Assembly (NCBI GenBank): GCA_018267615.1
Contig: JAFDYD010000033.1
Coordinates: forward strand, 77,217-124,530
From: Bacteroidota bacterium
Lineage (GTDB): Bacteria; Bacteroidota; Bacteroidia; Chitinophagales; Chitinophagaceae
Direction of reading: 5' to 3'
Length of the DNA stretch: 47,314 nt
Shown piece by piece: positions 16,973-24,831 of this stretch (position 1 is the stretch's first letter; each line of letters starts with the position of its first letter). The notes beneath the pieces were generated by a model, which made no database searches, was not told where the DNA came from, and saw only the letters and a program-made list of their open reading frames with translations. A program made the translations under genes and the position numbers.

Positions 16973-18652
16973 CTACTTTCCATAAGCCTCCAGCATTCCT
17001 TTCAAATCTTCCAACGTATTGATCTCATCCGGTTTTTTATCTTTTCTCCACCTGTTTATACGCGGAAAACGAAGAGCAACGCCGGATTTATGTCTCGTTG
17101 AAGCCGCAATACCTTCAAATGCAATTTCAAAAACCAATTCTGGTTTTACGGTTCTCACCGGTCCGAATTTTTCAAGCGAATTTCTTTTGACAAAATTATC
17201 CACTTCAGCAAATTCTTTGTCCGTCAAACCGGAATACGCTTTTGTAAAAGTGACAAGCTTATCTCCATCCTTTACAGCAAATGTGTAATCAGTGTACAAA
17301 TTACTTCTTCTTCCACTTCCTTTTTGTGCATAGATCATCACGGCATCAATCACGAGTGGATCGATTTTCCATTTCCACCAATCTCCTCTTTTTCTTCCAA
17401 CCTGGTAAATCGAATTTTTTCTTTTCAACATAATGCCTTCACTTCCGATATCCCTCGACTTTGAACGAATTGTTTTCAATTCATCCCAACTGTTGAACTC
17501 AATAACAGGCGAAATACGCAACACGGGTTGATTAATCGACGCAACAATTTTTTCGAGCGTTTCTCTTCTTTGTTCCATCGGGTACTCACGGTAATCCTCA
17601 CCCTCGTATTCGAGTAGATCATAGGCGATAAACCCAACCGGCGCTTCACTCAATTGTTTTTTGGTTATGTTTTTTCTTCCAATCCTGGTTTGCAGTGCCG
17701 CAAAAGGCAAAGGCATGAAATCTATTTTATCGGATAATGATTTTGCCAGCGTGATGATTTCTCCATCCAATACAAGCCCGTCATCGAGTATATTTTGAAG
17801 TGGATGATATTCGGGAAATTTATCTGTCATCAATTCTTCTCCCCGGCTCCAGACAAATAATTGTCCATCTCTTTTGATCATTTCACCACGAATTCCATCC
17901 CATTTCCATTCCGCGATCCATTCTTCCGGAAGGCCCAATGTTTCCAATTCATCATCCAGCGCATATGCGAGATAAAAAGGGTAAGGTTTTGAATGATCGA
18001 TATTCGTTCCAGATTCACTCAACAATTCCGAAAACGAAATCATCAACGGATCCCAATTACCACTGATCCGGTGTGCAATCACAGAAGCGTTTAATGAAAC
18101 TGTTTTTGCCAGCGCATTCACCATCATCTTTTGTGAAACCCCGATACGAAAGCCTCCCGTGATCAATTTATTGAAAACAAATCGTTCATTCCGGTTCATA
18201 TTCGCCCATGCGTCAAGTATAAATTTTTTGCGGATGGATTCATCTTGTTTTTCGATGGCGATTAACTGTTCCAAAAAATAATGAAGCGGAAAAGATTTTT
18301 CAGAAATATTTTTTGCTGGAAGCAAGAGTGCAATGGTTTCAGCAAGATCACCAACGGTGTGATAGCATTCTGCAAATATCCATTCCGGCAACCCGGTGAG
18401 CTCCACGCACCATTGCTGCAGTTCGCTTCTGCTGACCGCTCTTCGAGGCCTTCGACCGCTAAATATCGCGATCACCCACACTTTATCCTTGTCTTCTGCA
18501 TTGGAAAAATAATCATTGAGTGCATCGAGTTTGTCATTTGTTTTGGTAGATGTGCCGAGCACAACAACAAGCTCCGCAAACAAGCGAAATCCGCTTCCAT
18601 CGCTCAATGGAGCATTCAATAGATTTTCACTGCCTGTTATTACTTCTTCCAT
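16973..18652 (-). CDS. ATP-dependent DNA ligase (ligase-associated repair set)
   Basis: A 559-residue ATP-dependent ligase that seals nicks through a lysine-AMP intermediate. The nucleotidyltransferase motif I is EWKWDGIRGE with catalytic K250. An N-terminal DNA-binding domain (FSGRRPRR near residues 64-71) and a C-terminal OB domain (from about DWWKWKIDPLVIDAV onward) are present. It is the founder gene of the ligase-associated DNA damage response set and lies 12 bp behind the exonuclease gene, so both are in one operon. The ATG at 18652 adds about 23 residues ahead of the usual beginning; a TTG at 18583 (giving LFAELVVVLGTSTKTNDK) would match the family start better, so the start is uncertain. 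Confidence 0.95.
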   Translation of the reverse strand: MEEVITGSENLLNAPLSDGSGFRLFAELVVVLGTSTKTNDKLDALNDYFSNAEDKDKVWVIAIFSGRRPRRAVSRSELQQWCVELTGLPEWIFAECYHTVGDLAETIALLLPAKNISEKSFPLHYFLEQLIAIEKQDESIRKKFILDAWANMNRNERFVFNKLITGGFRIGVSQKMMVNALAKTVSLNASVIAHRISGNWDPLMISFSELLSESGTNIDHSKPYPFYLAYALDDELETLGLPEEWIAEWKWDGIRGEMIKRDGQLFVWSRGEELMTDKFPEYHPLQNILDDGLVLDGEIITLAKSLSDKIDFMPLPFAALQTRIGRKNITKKQLSEAPVGFIAYDLLEYEGEDYREYPMEQRRETLEKIVASINQPVLRISPVIEFNSWDELKTIRSKSRDIGSEGIMLKRKNSIYQVGRKRGDWWKWKIDPLVIDAVMIYAQKGSGRRSNLYTDYTFAVKDGDKLVTFTKAYSGLTDKEFAEVDNFVKRNSLEKFGPVRTVKPELVFEIAFEGIAASTRHKSGVALRFPRINRWRKDKKPDEINTLEDLKGMLEAYGK

Positions 18653-18664
18653 ATACGGATATCA

Positions 18665-19678
18665 CTATTCAATTTTTATTTTTTCTTCTTCCACCGCCTG
18701 CGCTTCTTCCTCCCCAAATTCTGTTTTCACTTCTGCGGCTTCAATACCTATTTCGTTTAGATAGCGGCTAAAAACAGATTGAAAACCATGCGTCGCAAAA
18801 ACTTTATGCGCACCTGTTTCCTTCGTCACTTGCAACAAGCCTTTCCAATCTGCGTGATCGCTCAATGCAAAACCAGCATCGGCATTTCTTCTCCGGTAAT
18901 TGCCTCGCACCTGCATCCATCCGCTACAAACTCCGATTTCATAATTTGAAAATCGCTTTAACCACGGTGATCCATCAGCGCTCGGTGGAGCGATTATCAC
19001 GGCTTCTTTAAATGCTTCCTTCGACATATCCGGCGTTACTCTTTTTACCGATGGCAATTTGAAACCGGCATTGATCAACGTTTCATGCACATTCCAGATG
19101 GCTCCATGCACAAAAACATTTTCAGAGACTGCCTTTACACAGGGCAACAGTCTCTGCGCTTTGCCGAGACTATAACCGATCAACACAGAATTTTTTCCTT
19201 CGCGTTTGTTTTTTATGATCCAATTTTGAATATCGGTAAAAATTTCCTGCTGAGATTTCCAATTATAAATTGGTAAACCAAATGTTGACTCAGTAATAAA
19301 TACGTTGCATTTTACAATTTCGATCGCGCCGCTGATTCCATCGTTTTCCGTTTTGTAATCGCCACTCACCACCCACACATCGCCGTTATACTCTACGCGT
19401 ATTTGTGAAGAGCCGATGATATGTCCCGCAGGATGCAGTGACACTTTCACCCCATTCATCAAAATCGATTCTCCCCATTCTACGGATTGATAGTTATTGT
19501 TTCCCAATCGCAGTTGCAATAATGGAACCGTATCTCGATGACATAAATAATTTTCACAACCAGCGCGCGCATGGTCACTATGCGCATGTGTGATCACCGC
19601 CTTATTTACGGGCTGCCAGGGATCGATATAAAAATCGCCTTGTGCGCAATAGATTCCTTTATCGGTGAAGGTCAGCAT
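18665..19678 (-). CDS. Ligase-associated DNA exonuclease (metallo-beta-lactamase fold)
   Basis: A 337-residue MBL-fold nuclease of the SNM1/CPSF-like group, with the metal motif HAHSDHAR at residues 31-38, a GHIIGSSQIRVEY segment and a terminal SDHADWKGLL region. It is the exonuclease partner of the ATP-dependent ligase in the ligase-associated repair set and is the first gene of that operon here. The start at 19678 (MLTFTDKGIYCAQGDF) is chosen; an upstream in-frame start at 19807 would read through the palindrome 19683-19828. The stop is 12 bp before the ligase ATG. Confidence 0.93.
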   Translation of the reverse strand: MLTFTDKGIYCAQGDFYIDPWQPVNKAVITHAHSDHARAGCENYLCHRDTVPLLQLRLGNNNYQSVEWGESILMNGVKVSLHPAGHIIGSSQIRVEYNGDVWVVSGDYKTENDGISGAIEIVKCNVFITESTFGLPIYNWKSQQEIFTDIQNWIIKNKREGKNSVLIGYSLGKAQRLLPCVKAVSENVFVHGAIWNVHETLINAGFKLPSVKRVTPDMSKEAFKEAVIIAPPSADGSPWLKRFSNYEIGVCSGWMQVRGNYRRRNADAGFALSDHADWKGLLQVTKETGAHKVFATHGFQSVFSRYLNEIGIEAAEVKTEFGEEEAQAVEEEKIKIE

Positions 19679-19682
19679 GAAT

Positions 19683-19828
19683 GTCTGAACTGAGATTTTT
19701 GAGATGAATGGGATTGATGGGAAACTAAATGCAAAAGTCGTGCTATCCGATTTAATAGTAACAGACCAAGGTATTTTTTGTTCAGGATTCCCATCAATCC
19801 CAATCATCTCAAAAATCTCAGTTCAGAC
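19683..19828. repeat. Long inverted repeat with 40-bp arms, one mismatch
   Basis: Arms 19683-19722 and 19789-19828 are inverse copies of 40 bp differing at one base. The loop is 66 nt. It fills the whole gap between the stop of the periplasmic-binding gene and the start of the exonuclease gene, both on the minus strand, so it would be in the leader of the repair operon. Confidence 0.93.
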
Positions 19829-19831
19829 TGA

Positions 19832-21028
19832 CTAATACACCGCAGTCACATTGCCCGCAACCTTTTTTATGAAATACAATTTCTTGTTCTCGAAATAATC
19901 GAGTGTCAAATTTTGTTTGTTGAGGAAAACGGGCTGGATGTCGAAATCGTTGAACAGTTTGTATTTCTTTTCGCCAATGCTGCCGCTGAGATTATGTCCA
20001 TATTGCCCGAGCAGTTGGCCAAACCTGAACAGGGTTTCATATCCACGATAGACCATATCACTTGGACGGGAATAAAATTTATTTTTAAAATATTGCTGGA
20101 TGGATACCACGAGGCTGTCGCCGGGATTTGTATAAAATGGAGTTGTGTAATATATTTCCTGGTCGGTATATTCTGGTCTTGCAAAATCAACAGCATCCCA
20201 GGTAGGCATACCGAATATTTTTGTTACGTAGCTTTTATTAACCGCTGCAATTTGCGCGCAAATCGTCTTTCCGAAATTTTCATCCAGGCTTAAAACCACC
20301 ACAAGATTTTTGCGGGTGCTGTCTAGATTGGAAAGCAATTGTGTTGAGCTCACCGGTTCATCAAGTACAACATATTTTGATTTGAGTGGAACGGACGCAG
20401 TGTTCTTTTCAATTTCTGTAAAATAATTTTTCAACCGGTCTTCCTGCGCACCTTTCTTTTTTAAGAAAACAATATTATAAGTCGGATAATTTCTTTGTAT
20501 GAATTTATAGATGCTCTCACAATGCGTTTTCAACATGGAATTCAAAATGATGAGGTATTGGTTATTTGTAATTCCACCATCATTGGGAAAATTTACATTT
20601 ATGAAAGGAATATTTTTTTTCATCGCCGAAGCGGCAAGATCTCGTAACTCGGCAGCGTTCACATAGCCGAGAATTAATTGTGTTGACTGAAATTCGGGAC
20701 TTTGTACCGTCTGGGCAATTGTCTGTTTCGCCGATCGGGTATCATACACTTGGATATCCAATTGCAGATCTTTTTTTTCTAATGAATCTGCGGCGAGTTG
20801 CAGCCCTTCATAAAATTCGAGCCCGGGATTTATAAATTTTGGAAAGTTCTTATCGTACCTGTAATTGAGCGATGGATCGAATGCGGAATCAAGATATAGT
20901 GGAATGAATACTGCTATACGGTGCCGCGATGAATCTGGCAATTTTAAAGAATCGATTTGCGCTTGCGTGAGTATGCGTAAACTCAGTAAGACGATCAGAA
21001 GCAAAGAGAATTGAAATATTTTTTTCAT
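19832..21028 (-). CDS. Periplasmic-binding-fold (type 1) protein
   Basis: A secreted 398-residue protein (signal MKKIFQFSLLLIVLLSLRILTQAQ). The body resembles type 1 periplasmic-binding proteins of the amino-acid ABC/LppC-like group: HRIAVFIPLYLD at the start of the fold, GLEFYEGLQLAADSLEKKDLQLDIQVYDT, then LILGYVNAAELRDLAA and a second lobe with NLVVVLSLDENFGK. Ligand unknown; no transporter genes are adjacent, so a sensing or peptidoglycan-linked role is possible. The start at 21028 is used because the earlier in-frame start (21094) would translate a REP-like repeat. Confidence 0.75.
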   Translation of the reverse strand: MKKIFQFSLLLIVLLSLRILTQAQIDSLKLPDSSRHRIAVFIPLYLDSAFDPSLNYRYDKNFPKFINPGLEFYEGLQLAADSLEKKDLQLDIQVYDTRSAKQTIAQTVQSPEFQSTQLILGYVNAAELRDLAASAMKKNIPFINVNFPNDGGITNNQYLIILNSMLKTHCESIYKFIQRNYPTYNIVFLKKKGAQEDRLKNYFTEIEKNTASVPLKSKYVVLDEPVSSTQLLSNLDSTRKNLVVVLSLDENFGKTICAQIAAVNKSYVTKIFGMPTWDAVDFARPEYTDQEIYYTTPFYTNPGDSLVVSIQQYFKNKFYSRPSDMVYRGYETLFRFGQLLGQYGHNLSGSIGEKKYKLFNDFDIQPVFLNKQNLTLDYFENKKLYFIKKVAGNVTAVY

Positions 21029-21054
21029 ACTGTTTGATGCTTGGTAGCTACTCA

Positions 21055-21140
21055 AGGTCCTTCGGTTTGCTCGTCCTTCGCCTTCGCTCGGCACCGGATG
21101 GCGTATTGCCGTCCTTCGAGTTCGCTCAGGATCTTCAAAC
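21055..21140. repeat. REP-like repeat, 'cctgag-gaa-tcgaagg' family (copy 2)
   Basis: Two direct copies, 21072-21091 (cgtccttcgccttcgctcgg) and 21110-21130, match each other and, in reverse, the block at 11815-11841. It lies between guaA and the periplasmic-binding gene, both on the minus strand. Unlike most gaps in the window, this one shows direct rather than clear inverted copies. Confidence 0.72.
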
Positions 21141-21183
21141 GTTTAGTACTCGATTTCATTCAGGGCTCGCTCTCACTCTTCGC

Positions 21184-22716
21184 TCATTCCCACTCAATCG
21201 TAGCAGGTGGTTTGCTGCTGATATCATACACAACACGGTTGATGCCTTTTACATTGTTGATGATATCACTGGAAATAGTTGCCAGAAAATCGTAAGGAAG
21301 ATGTGCCCAGTCGGCAGTCATTCCATCTACGGATGTAACTGCACGCAACGCAACTGTAAATTCATAAGTTCTTTCATCTCCCATCACACCTACACTTTTT
21401 ACCGGAAGTAAAATAGTTCCGGCCTGCCACACACTTGAATATAAATTATGTTTCTTCAATCCTTCAATATAAATCTCATCTGCCTCTTGCAACAATTTTA
21501 CTTTCTCCTTAGTCACTTCACCCAAAATACGGATAGCAAGTCCGGGCCCTGGGAAAGGATGTCTCTGCAAAAGTTCCTCGGGAATTCCCAACTCACGTCC
21601 AACACGTCGCACTTCATCCTTGAATAAAAAACGCAAAGGTTCCACCAACTCAAGATGCATTTTTTTTGGAAGTCCGCCTACATTATGGTGCGACTTAATC
21701 GTAGCGGAAGGACCATGCACCGACATACTTTCAATAACATCAGGATAAATCGTTCCTTGCCCAAGAAAATCGATATCCCTGATTTTTTCTGCTTCCTGCA
21801 TGAACACTTTTATAAACTGCTTACCGATTGTTTTTCTTTTCGCCTCCGGATCTGTTTTTCCTTTGAGCTTACTATAAAATTGTTTACGTGCATCAACTCC
21901 TTTCACATTTAATCCAATACTCTTATACGTTTTAATAACCTGTTCGAATTCATTTTTTCTAAGCAGTCCATTATCGACAAAGATGCCACGAAGTTTACTG
22001 CCGATGGCTCTATGAATCAATGTAGCAGCAACTGTTGAATCAACACCACCACTTAAAGCCATGATCACTTTTCTTTTCCCGATTTGTTTTTTCAACTGCT
22101 GCACGGTGTCGTCAATATAATGTGCCGGTGTCCAATCCTGTTTACAACCACATACGCTCACCAGGAAGTTTTTCAGAATCTTTTTTCCTTCGACCGAGTG
22201 ATATACTTCAGGATGAAATTGCAAACAATACAATGCCGGACTATTCCCATTCAATTTGAATGCTGCATATGGAATATTTTCTGTGGTAGCGAGCACATCG
22301 AATCCTTCTGGCAATTTCAAAATTGTATCGGCATGACTCATCCATACCTGCGACAATTCAGTCACATCATTCAGGATCACATCTTCTTTTTGCTTGTGTA
22401 AAAGCGCACGACCATACTCACGCTTCTTGCTATTTTCCACGCGACCACCAAATTGTTTTGCGGTTAACTGGGCGCCGTAGCAGATACCTAACACCGGTAG
22501 TTGACTATGCAGTTGCTCGATGTTCACTTCAGGAGCTTTTGCATCATTCACAGAAAAAGGTGACCCCGATAAAATGATACCTTTTAAAGACGGGTCGACA
22601 GTAATTTTTTTGTGATAAGGAATGATTTCGCAATAAACGTTGGCTTCGCGCACAGCCCGGGCAATCAACTGAGTATATTGAGAGCCGAAGTCAAGAATAA
22701 GAATCTTTTCAACCAT
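21184..22716 (-). CDS. guaA: GMP synthase (glutamine-hydrolysing)
   Basis: A 510-residue GMP synthase converting XMP to GMP with glutamine as nitrogen donor. The N-terminal class I glutamine amidotransferase domain has the nucleophile C79 in GICYGAQ and the H-E pair in QFHPEVYHS. The ATP pyrophosphatase domain has the PP-loop SGGVDST, and the dimerisation domain ends with the conserved ATIEWE tail. The start at 22716 ([16 protein letters not shown]) matches the family; 56 extra codons upstream (to 22884) are open but encode an intergenic palindrome. It ends close to the REP-like block upstream of the periplasmic-binding gene. Confidence 0.97.
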   Translation of the reverse strand: MVEKILILDFGSQYTQLIARAVREANVYCEIIPYHKKITVDPSLKGIILSGSPFSVNDAKAPEVNIEQLHSQLPVLGICYGAQLTAKQFGGRVENSKKREYGRALLHKQKEDVILNDVTELSQVWMSHADTILKLPEGFDVLATTENIPYAAFKLNGNSPALYCLQFHPEVYHSVEGKKILKNFLVSVCGCKQDWTPAHYIDDTVQQLKKQIGKRKVIMALSGGVDSTVAATLIHRAIGSKLRGIFVDNGLLRKNEFEQVIKTYKSIGLNVKGVDARKQFYSKLKGKTDPEAKRKTIGKQFIKVFMQEAEKIRDIDFLGQGTIYPDVIESMSVHGPSATIKSHHNVGGLPKKMHLELVEPLRFLFKDEVRRVGRELGIPEELLQRHPFPGPGLAIRILGEVTKEKVKLLQEADEIYIEGLKKHNLYSSVWQAGTILLPVKSVGVMGDERTYEFTVALRAVTSVDGMTADWAHLPYDFLATISSDIINNVKGINRVVYDISSKPPATIEWE

Positions 22717-22763
22717 GATGCTGCGAAGATAAAGAAAAGAGGGAATTTGGGACGAAGGGGGTG

Positions 22764-22840
22764 TGCAAGATACAAGGCACAAGATACAAGGCACAACGGG
22801 CTGCATGCCTTGTGCCTTGTATCTCGAGTCTTGTGCCTTA
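22764..22840. repeat. Inverted repeat with heptad units; arms differ by one heptad
   Basis: The left side alternates the 7-nt units caagata and caaggca from about 22766 to 22797. The perfect pair 22783-22796 and 22810-22823 is followed outward by a second pair, 22776-22782 and 22831-22837, but the right arm carries 7 extra bases (22824-22830, tcgagtc) between them. It lies in the divergent gap between guaA and the GIN-domain gene. Confidence 0.85.
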
Positions 22841-22933
22841 CGCCCCGCGCCTGTAACCTGTTGTGAAAAACCGGCGTCAAACATTTTTTTCCTTGCAATT
22901 AAAAATTCATTTTTGCAGTCTTAAACAAAACAT

Positions 22934-23659
22934 ATGAGAAAATACATTTGGTTATTGTTTGTTTTACCGGTTGCCATCAGCTCCTGCCGTTTTATGACGG
23001 GTCGAAGAGTGAGAGGAAATGGTGTTGTTACAACGCAGGAACATTCTGTGTCCACATTCAAAAATGTGGAAGTCAGTGGCGCAATGAATGTTTATGTTTC
23101 GCAAGGAGATATCAAACCAGTTAAAATTGAAAGTGATGAAAATCTTTTGCAATATGTAGAAGTATTGCAGGAAGGCGACAGATTGGTAGTCAGAGAAAGG
23201 TCTGGTTACAATCTGCAGCCGACGGATGAAATTAAGATATACGTCACCGCTCCCGTTTATAATAAAATAGAAGTTTCGGGAGCGAGTAACATCACCGGAC
23301 AAACGAAGATCAACAATTCGGAAGAACTGGAATTGAGTGCGAGTGGTGCGGGTGATATTAAGATGGATGTGGATGCACCAAAATTAAGTGCAGATATTTC
23401 AGGCAGTGGTTCAATCGATTTAAAAGGACAAACAAAAGATATAGATATTGGATTGAGTGGCGCGGGACATGCTCATTGCTTTGACCTGCTTTCTGAAAAT
23501 GTTACGATCGATATTTCCGGAGCAGGAAGCGCGGAAGTATATGCGAGTATGAAACTAGAAGCTACGGTAAGTGGCGCAGGCAATGTGAAATATAAAGGAA
23601 ATGCAGCAAGCGTGAACCAACATATTAGTGGTGTAGGAAGTGTAGAGAAAGTAAATTGA
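22934..23659 (+). CDS. GIN-domain (DUF2807) putative lipoprotein
   Basis: A 241-residue secreted protein with an N-terminal lipoprotein-type signal (LFVLPVAISSC, cysteine at about residue 18). The rest is the putative auto-transporter adhesin head GIN domain, a right-handed beta-helix-like repeat seen as recurring GAGD, SGSGS, SGAGH and SGAGS turns about every 18-22 residues from residue 110 to the end. The role is unknown; such proteins are common in Bacteroidota outer membranes or periplasm. Just upstream, TTG and CATTTTTG (about 22893-22916) resemble the Bacteroidota promoter with one mismatch. Monocistronic. Confidence 0.88.
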   Translation: MRKYIWLLFVLPVAISSCRFMTGRRVRGNGVVTTQEHSVSTFKNVEVSGAMNVYVSQGDIKPVKIESDENLLQYVEVLQEGDRLVVRERSGYNLQPTDEIKIYVTAPVYNKIEVSGASNITGQTKINNSEELELSASGAGDIKMDVDAPKLSADISGSGSIDLKGQTKDIDIGLSGAGHAHCFDLLSENVTIDISGAGSAEVYASMKLEATVSGAGNVKYKGNAASVNQHISGVGSVEKVN

Positions 23660-23775
23660 CAAGGTTGATTAGTTGACCGAGTTGATAGGTTGATTGGCTG
23701 GTTAGTTTTTGAACCATGATTAAAGGATTTAAGGATTAGGATAAAAATATCAGCCCGAAATAGCATGTGCACCCA

Positions 23776-23931
23776 GTCGTCATTTTGAATCCGCCAGATG
23801 CGACTTATAAGATCATGTTCATACGGCAGATGAGAAATCCCCAAACAATTATCAGAAAAAATGCTGACAATTGTTTGGGGATTTCTTTTTTCGTCTTTCC
23901 GCTTCGCTACGAAAATCTGTTGGCAATGACG
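23776..23931. repeat. Diverged copy of the 'tcatttcgaatccgcca' REP family inside the outer palindrome
   Basis: The left part (23776-23797, gtcgtcattttgaatccgcc) and the central tgagaaatcccc match the element at 12474-12642. The right outer arm is badly decayed (ggcaatgacgtc near 23922-23933). It sits wholly within the 23672-24037 palindrome, so one element seems to have inserted into the other. Confidence 0.72.
23833..23891 (+). terminator. Terminator-like hairpin after the GIN-domain gene
   Basis: A perfect 18-bp inverted repeat (23833-23850 and 23869-23886) is followed by a T-rich run (tttcttttttc). It could end transcription of the GIN-domain gene, though it lies 174 bp past the stop and inside a repeat element. 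Confidence 0.45.
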
Positions 23932-24116
23932 TCCGGATAAACTTGTCATTTGGGGCTGGCATTTTCATGCCAATCCTTCAATCCTTTAATCATGGTTCAA
24001 AAACTACCCAGCCAATCAACCTATCAACTCAATCAACGACTCAGCCTTCATCACAATCTTTTTATAAATCTCACCGATCATGGTTCTTTTCACTTTATTT
24101 ATCGGAAAATTGTTTC

Positions 24117-24722
24117 ATGAATAAAGCGGCGCTTTGCCTTCTATTATTTTTCTGCCATCATTCATTCGCACAATCTGCTCCGGATTGCAAAGAAGCTTTC
24201 GTCAATAAGATTATTCGCCAGGTTGTTGACAGCAGCATTTCAAAATATTATCTTTTGAAAGATGCTGATCCCTGCTTGTTTAAAAAATTCGATTATTCTG
24301 AATTGCTGAAATATTCTCTCGACAAAGTCATTCCTATATCTGCATTAAATGAGTTGGCGAAAAATTGTACGGAAGATAATTGTGCAGAAACCTGGGTTCA
24401 GGAAAAATTAGATAGCGCCATTTGTATTGACCAGGTGGAAGCCAATGCAATCCTAAATCCGAAAATAAATACTGAGCTACTCACCAAAAAAGAAAAAAAG
24501 AAAGCGCTGAAACAATTGGAAAAAGACTTGAGGCAAAAAACCGTTTATGAAAAATCATATTTCATTTTTTCAAAACCAGTTTTTACCGACGATCATGATT
24601 ATGCGGTGATGAATGTGGTTTTCGAATGCGGAAACCTTTGCGCAACGGCCTGGACTTACCTCTTCAAAAAACATGATGACAGTTGGGAAATTGCCGGAAA
24701 AATATTTGGCTGGCAAAGTTGA
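24117..24722 (+). CDS. Unknown secreted protein
   Basis: I do not recognise this family. The 201-residue product has a signal peptide (MNKAALCLLLFFCHHSFAQ) and a mature part with several cysteines (PDCKE, ADPCLF, KNCTEDNCAET, SAICID, ECGNLCAT), suggesting disulfides in the periplasm. A lysine-rich helical stretch (LLTKKEKKKALKQLEKDLRQK) leads to a beta-rich C-terminus (SYFIFSKPVFTDDHDYAVMNVVFECG). The ATG at 24117 is chosen because it starts the signal peptide; upstream open codons are repeat sequence. It is convergent with pbpC across a short palindrome. Confidence 0.78.
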   Translation: MNKAALCLLLFFCHHSFAQSAPDCKEAFVNKIIRQVVDSSISKYYLLKDADPCLFKKFDYSELLKYSLDKVIPISALNELAKNCTEDNCAETWVQEKLDSAICIDQVEANAILNPKINTELLTKKEKKKALKQLEKDLRQKTVYEKSYFIFSKPVFTDDHDYAVMNVVFECGNLCATAWTYLFKKHDDSWEIAGKIFGWQS

Positions 24723-24738
24723 CGGCGTGAGAGGCGTG

Positions 24739-24816
24739 GTTGATTGGTTGAATAGTCGATAAGCTGATTCCAAAGACTTTCAGACTTATCGACTAGTCAA
24801 CTATTCAACAATCAAC
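24739..24816. repeat. Inverted repeat with octad units; right arm has one extra octad
   Basis: The left arm (24739-24767) and right arm (24781-24816) are inverse copies made of 8-nt units such as gttgattg, ttgaatag and tcgataag. The right arm contains one additional 8-nt unit (ttgactag when read in the left-arm sense). It lies between convergent genes. Confidence 0.88.
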
Positions 24817-24831
24817 TGTCCCAACAATATC

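Larger units (their letters stand above)
23672..24037. repeat. Outer inverted repeat, 67-bp arms, 'gttgatag/aaccatgatt' family
   Basis: Arms 23672-23738 and 23971-24037 are inverse copies of 67 bp with about five mismatches. Each arm combines 8-nt units (gttgatag, gttgattg) with the block ttgaaccatgattaaagg that recurs at 41367-41404. About 230 bp of other sequence, including a second palindrome family, lies between the arms. Confidence 0.92.
23660..24116. other. 457-bp gap filled with nested palindromes
   Basis: No supported gene. The gap contains an outer 67-bp inverted repeat, an inner REP-family block and an 18-bp terminator-like hairpin. A TTG-started reading frame through it (from 23871) is an extension artefact of the next gene. 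Confidence 0.75.

Noticed and set aside
21029..21094. Extended N-terminus of the periplasmic-binding protein
   Set aside because: The added residues translate a REP-like repeat and precede a perfect signal peptide start at 21028.
22717..22884. 56-codon N-terminal extension of GMP synthase
   Set aside because: It translates the heptad palindrome; the conserved GuaA start is at 22716.
23871..24116. Open reading frame extending the 24117 gene upstream by 82 codons
   Set aside because: It starts with TTG inside a REP element and reads through a palindrome arm; the signal peptide begins at the ATG at 24117.
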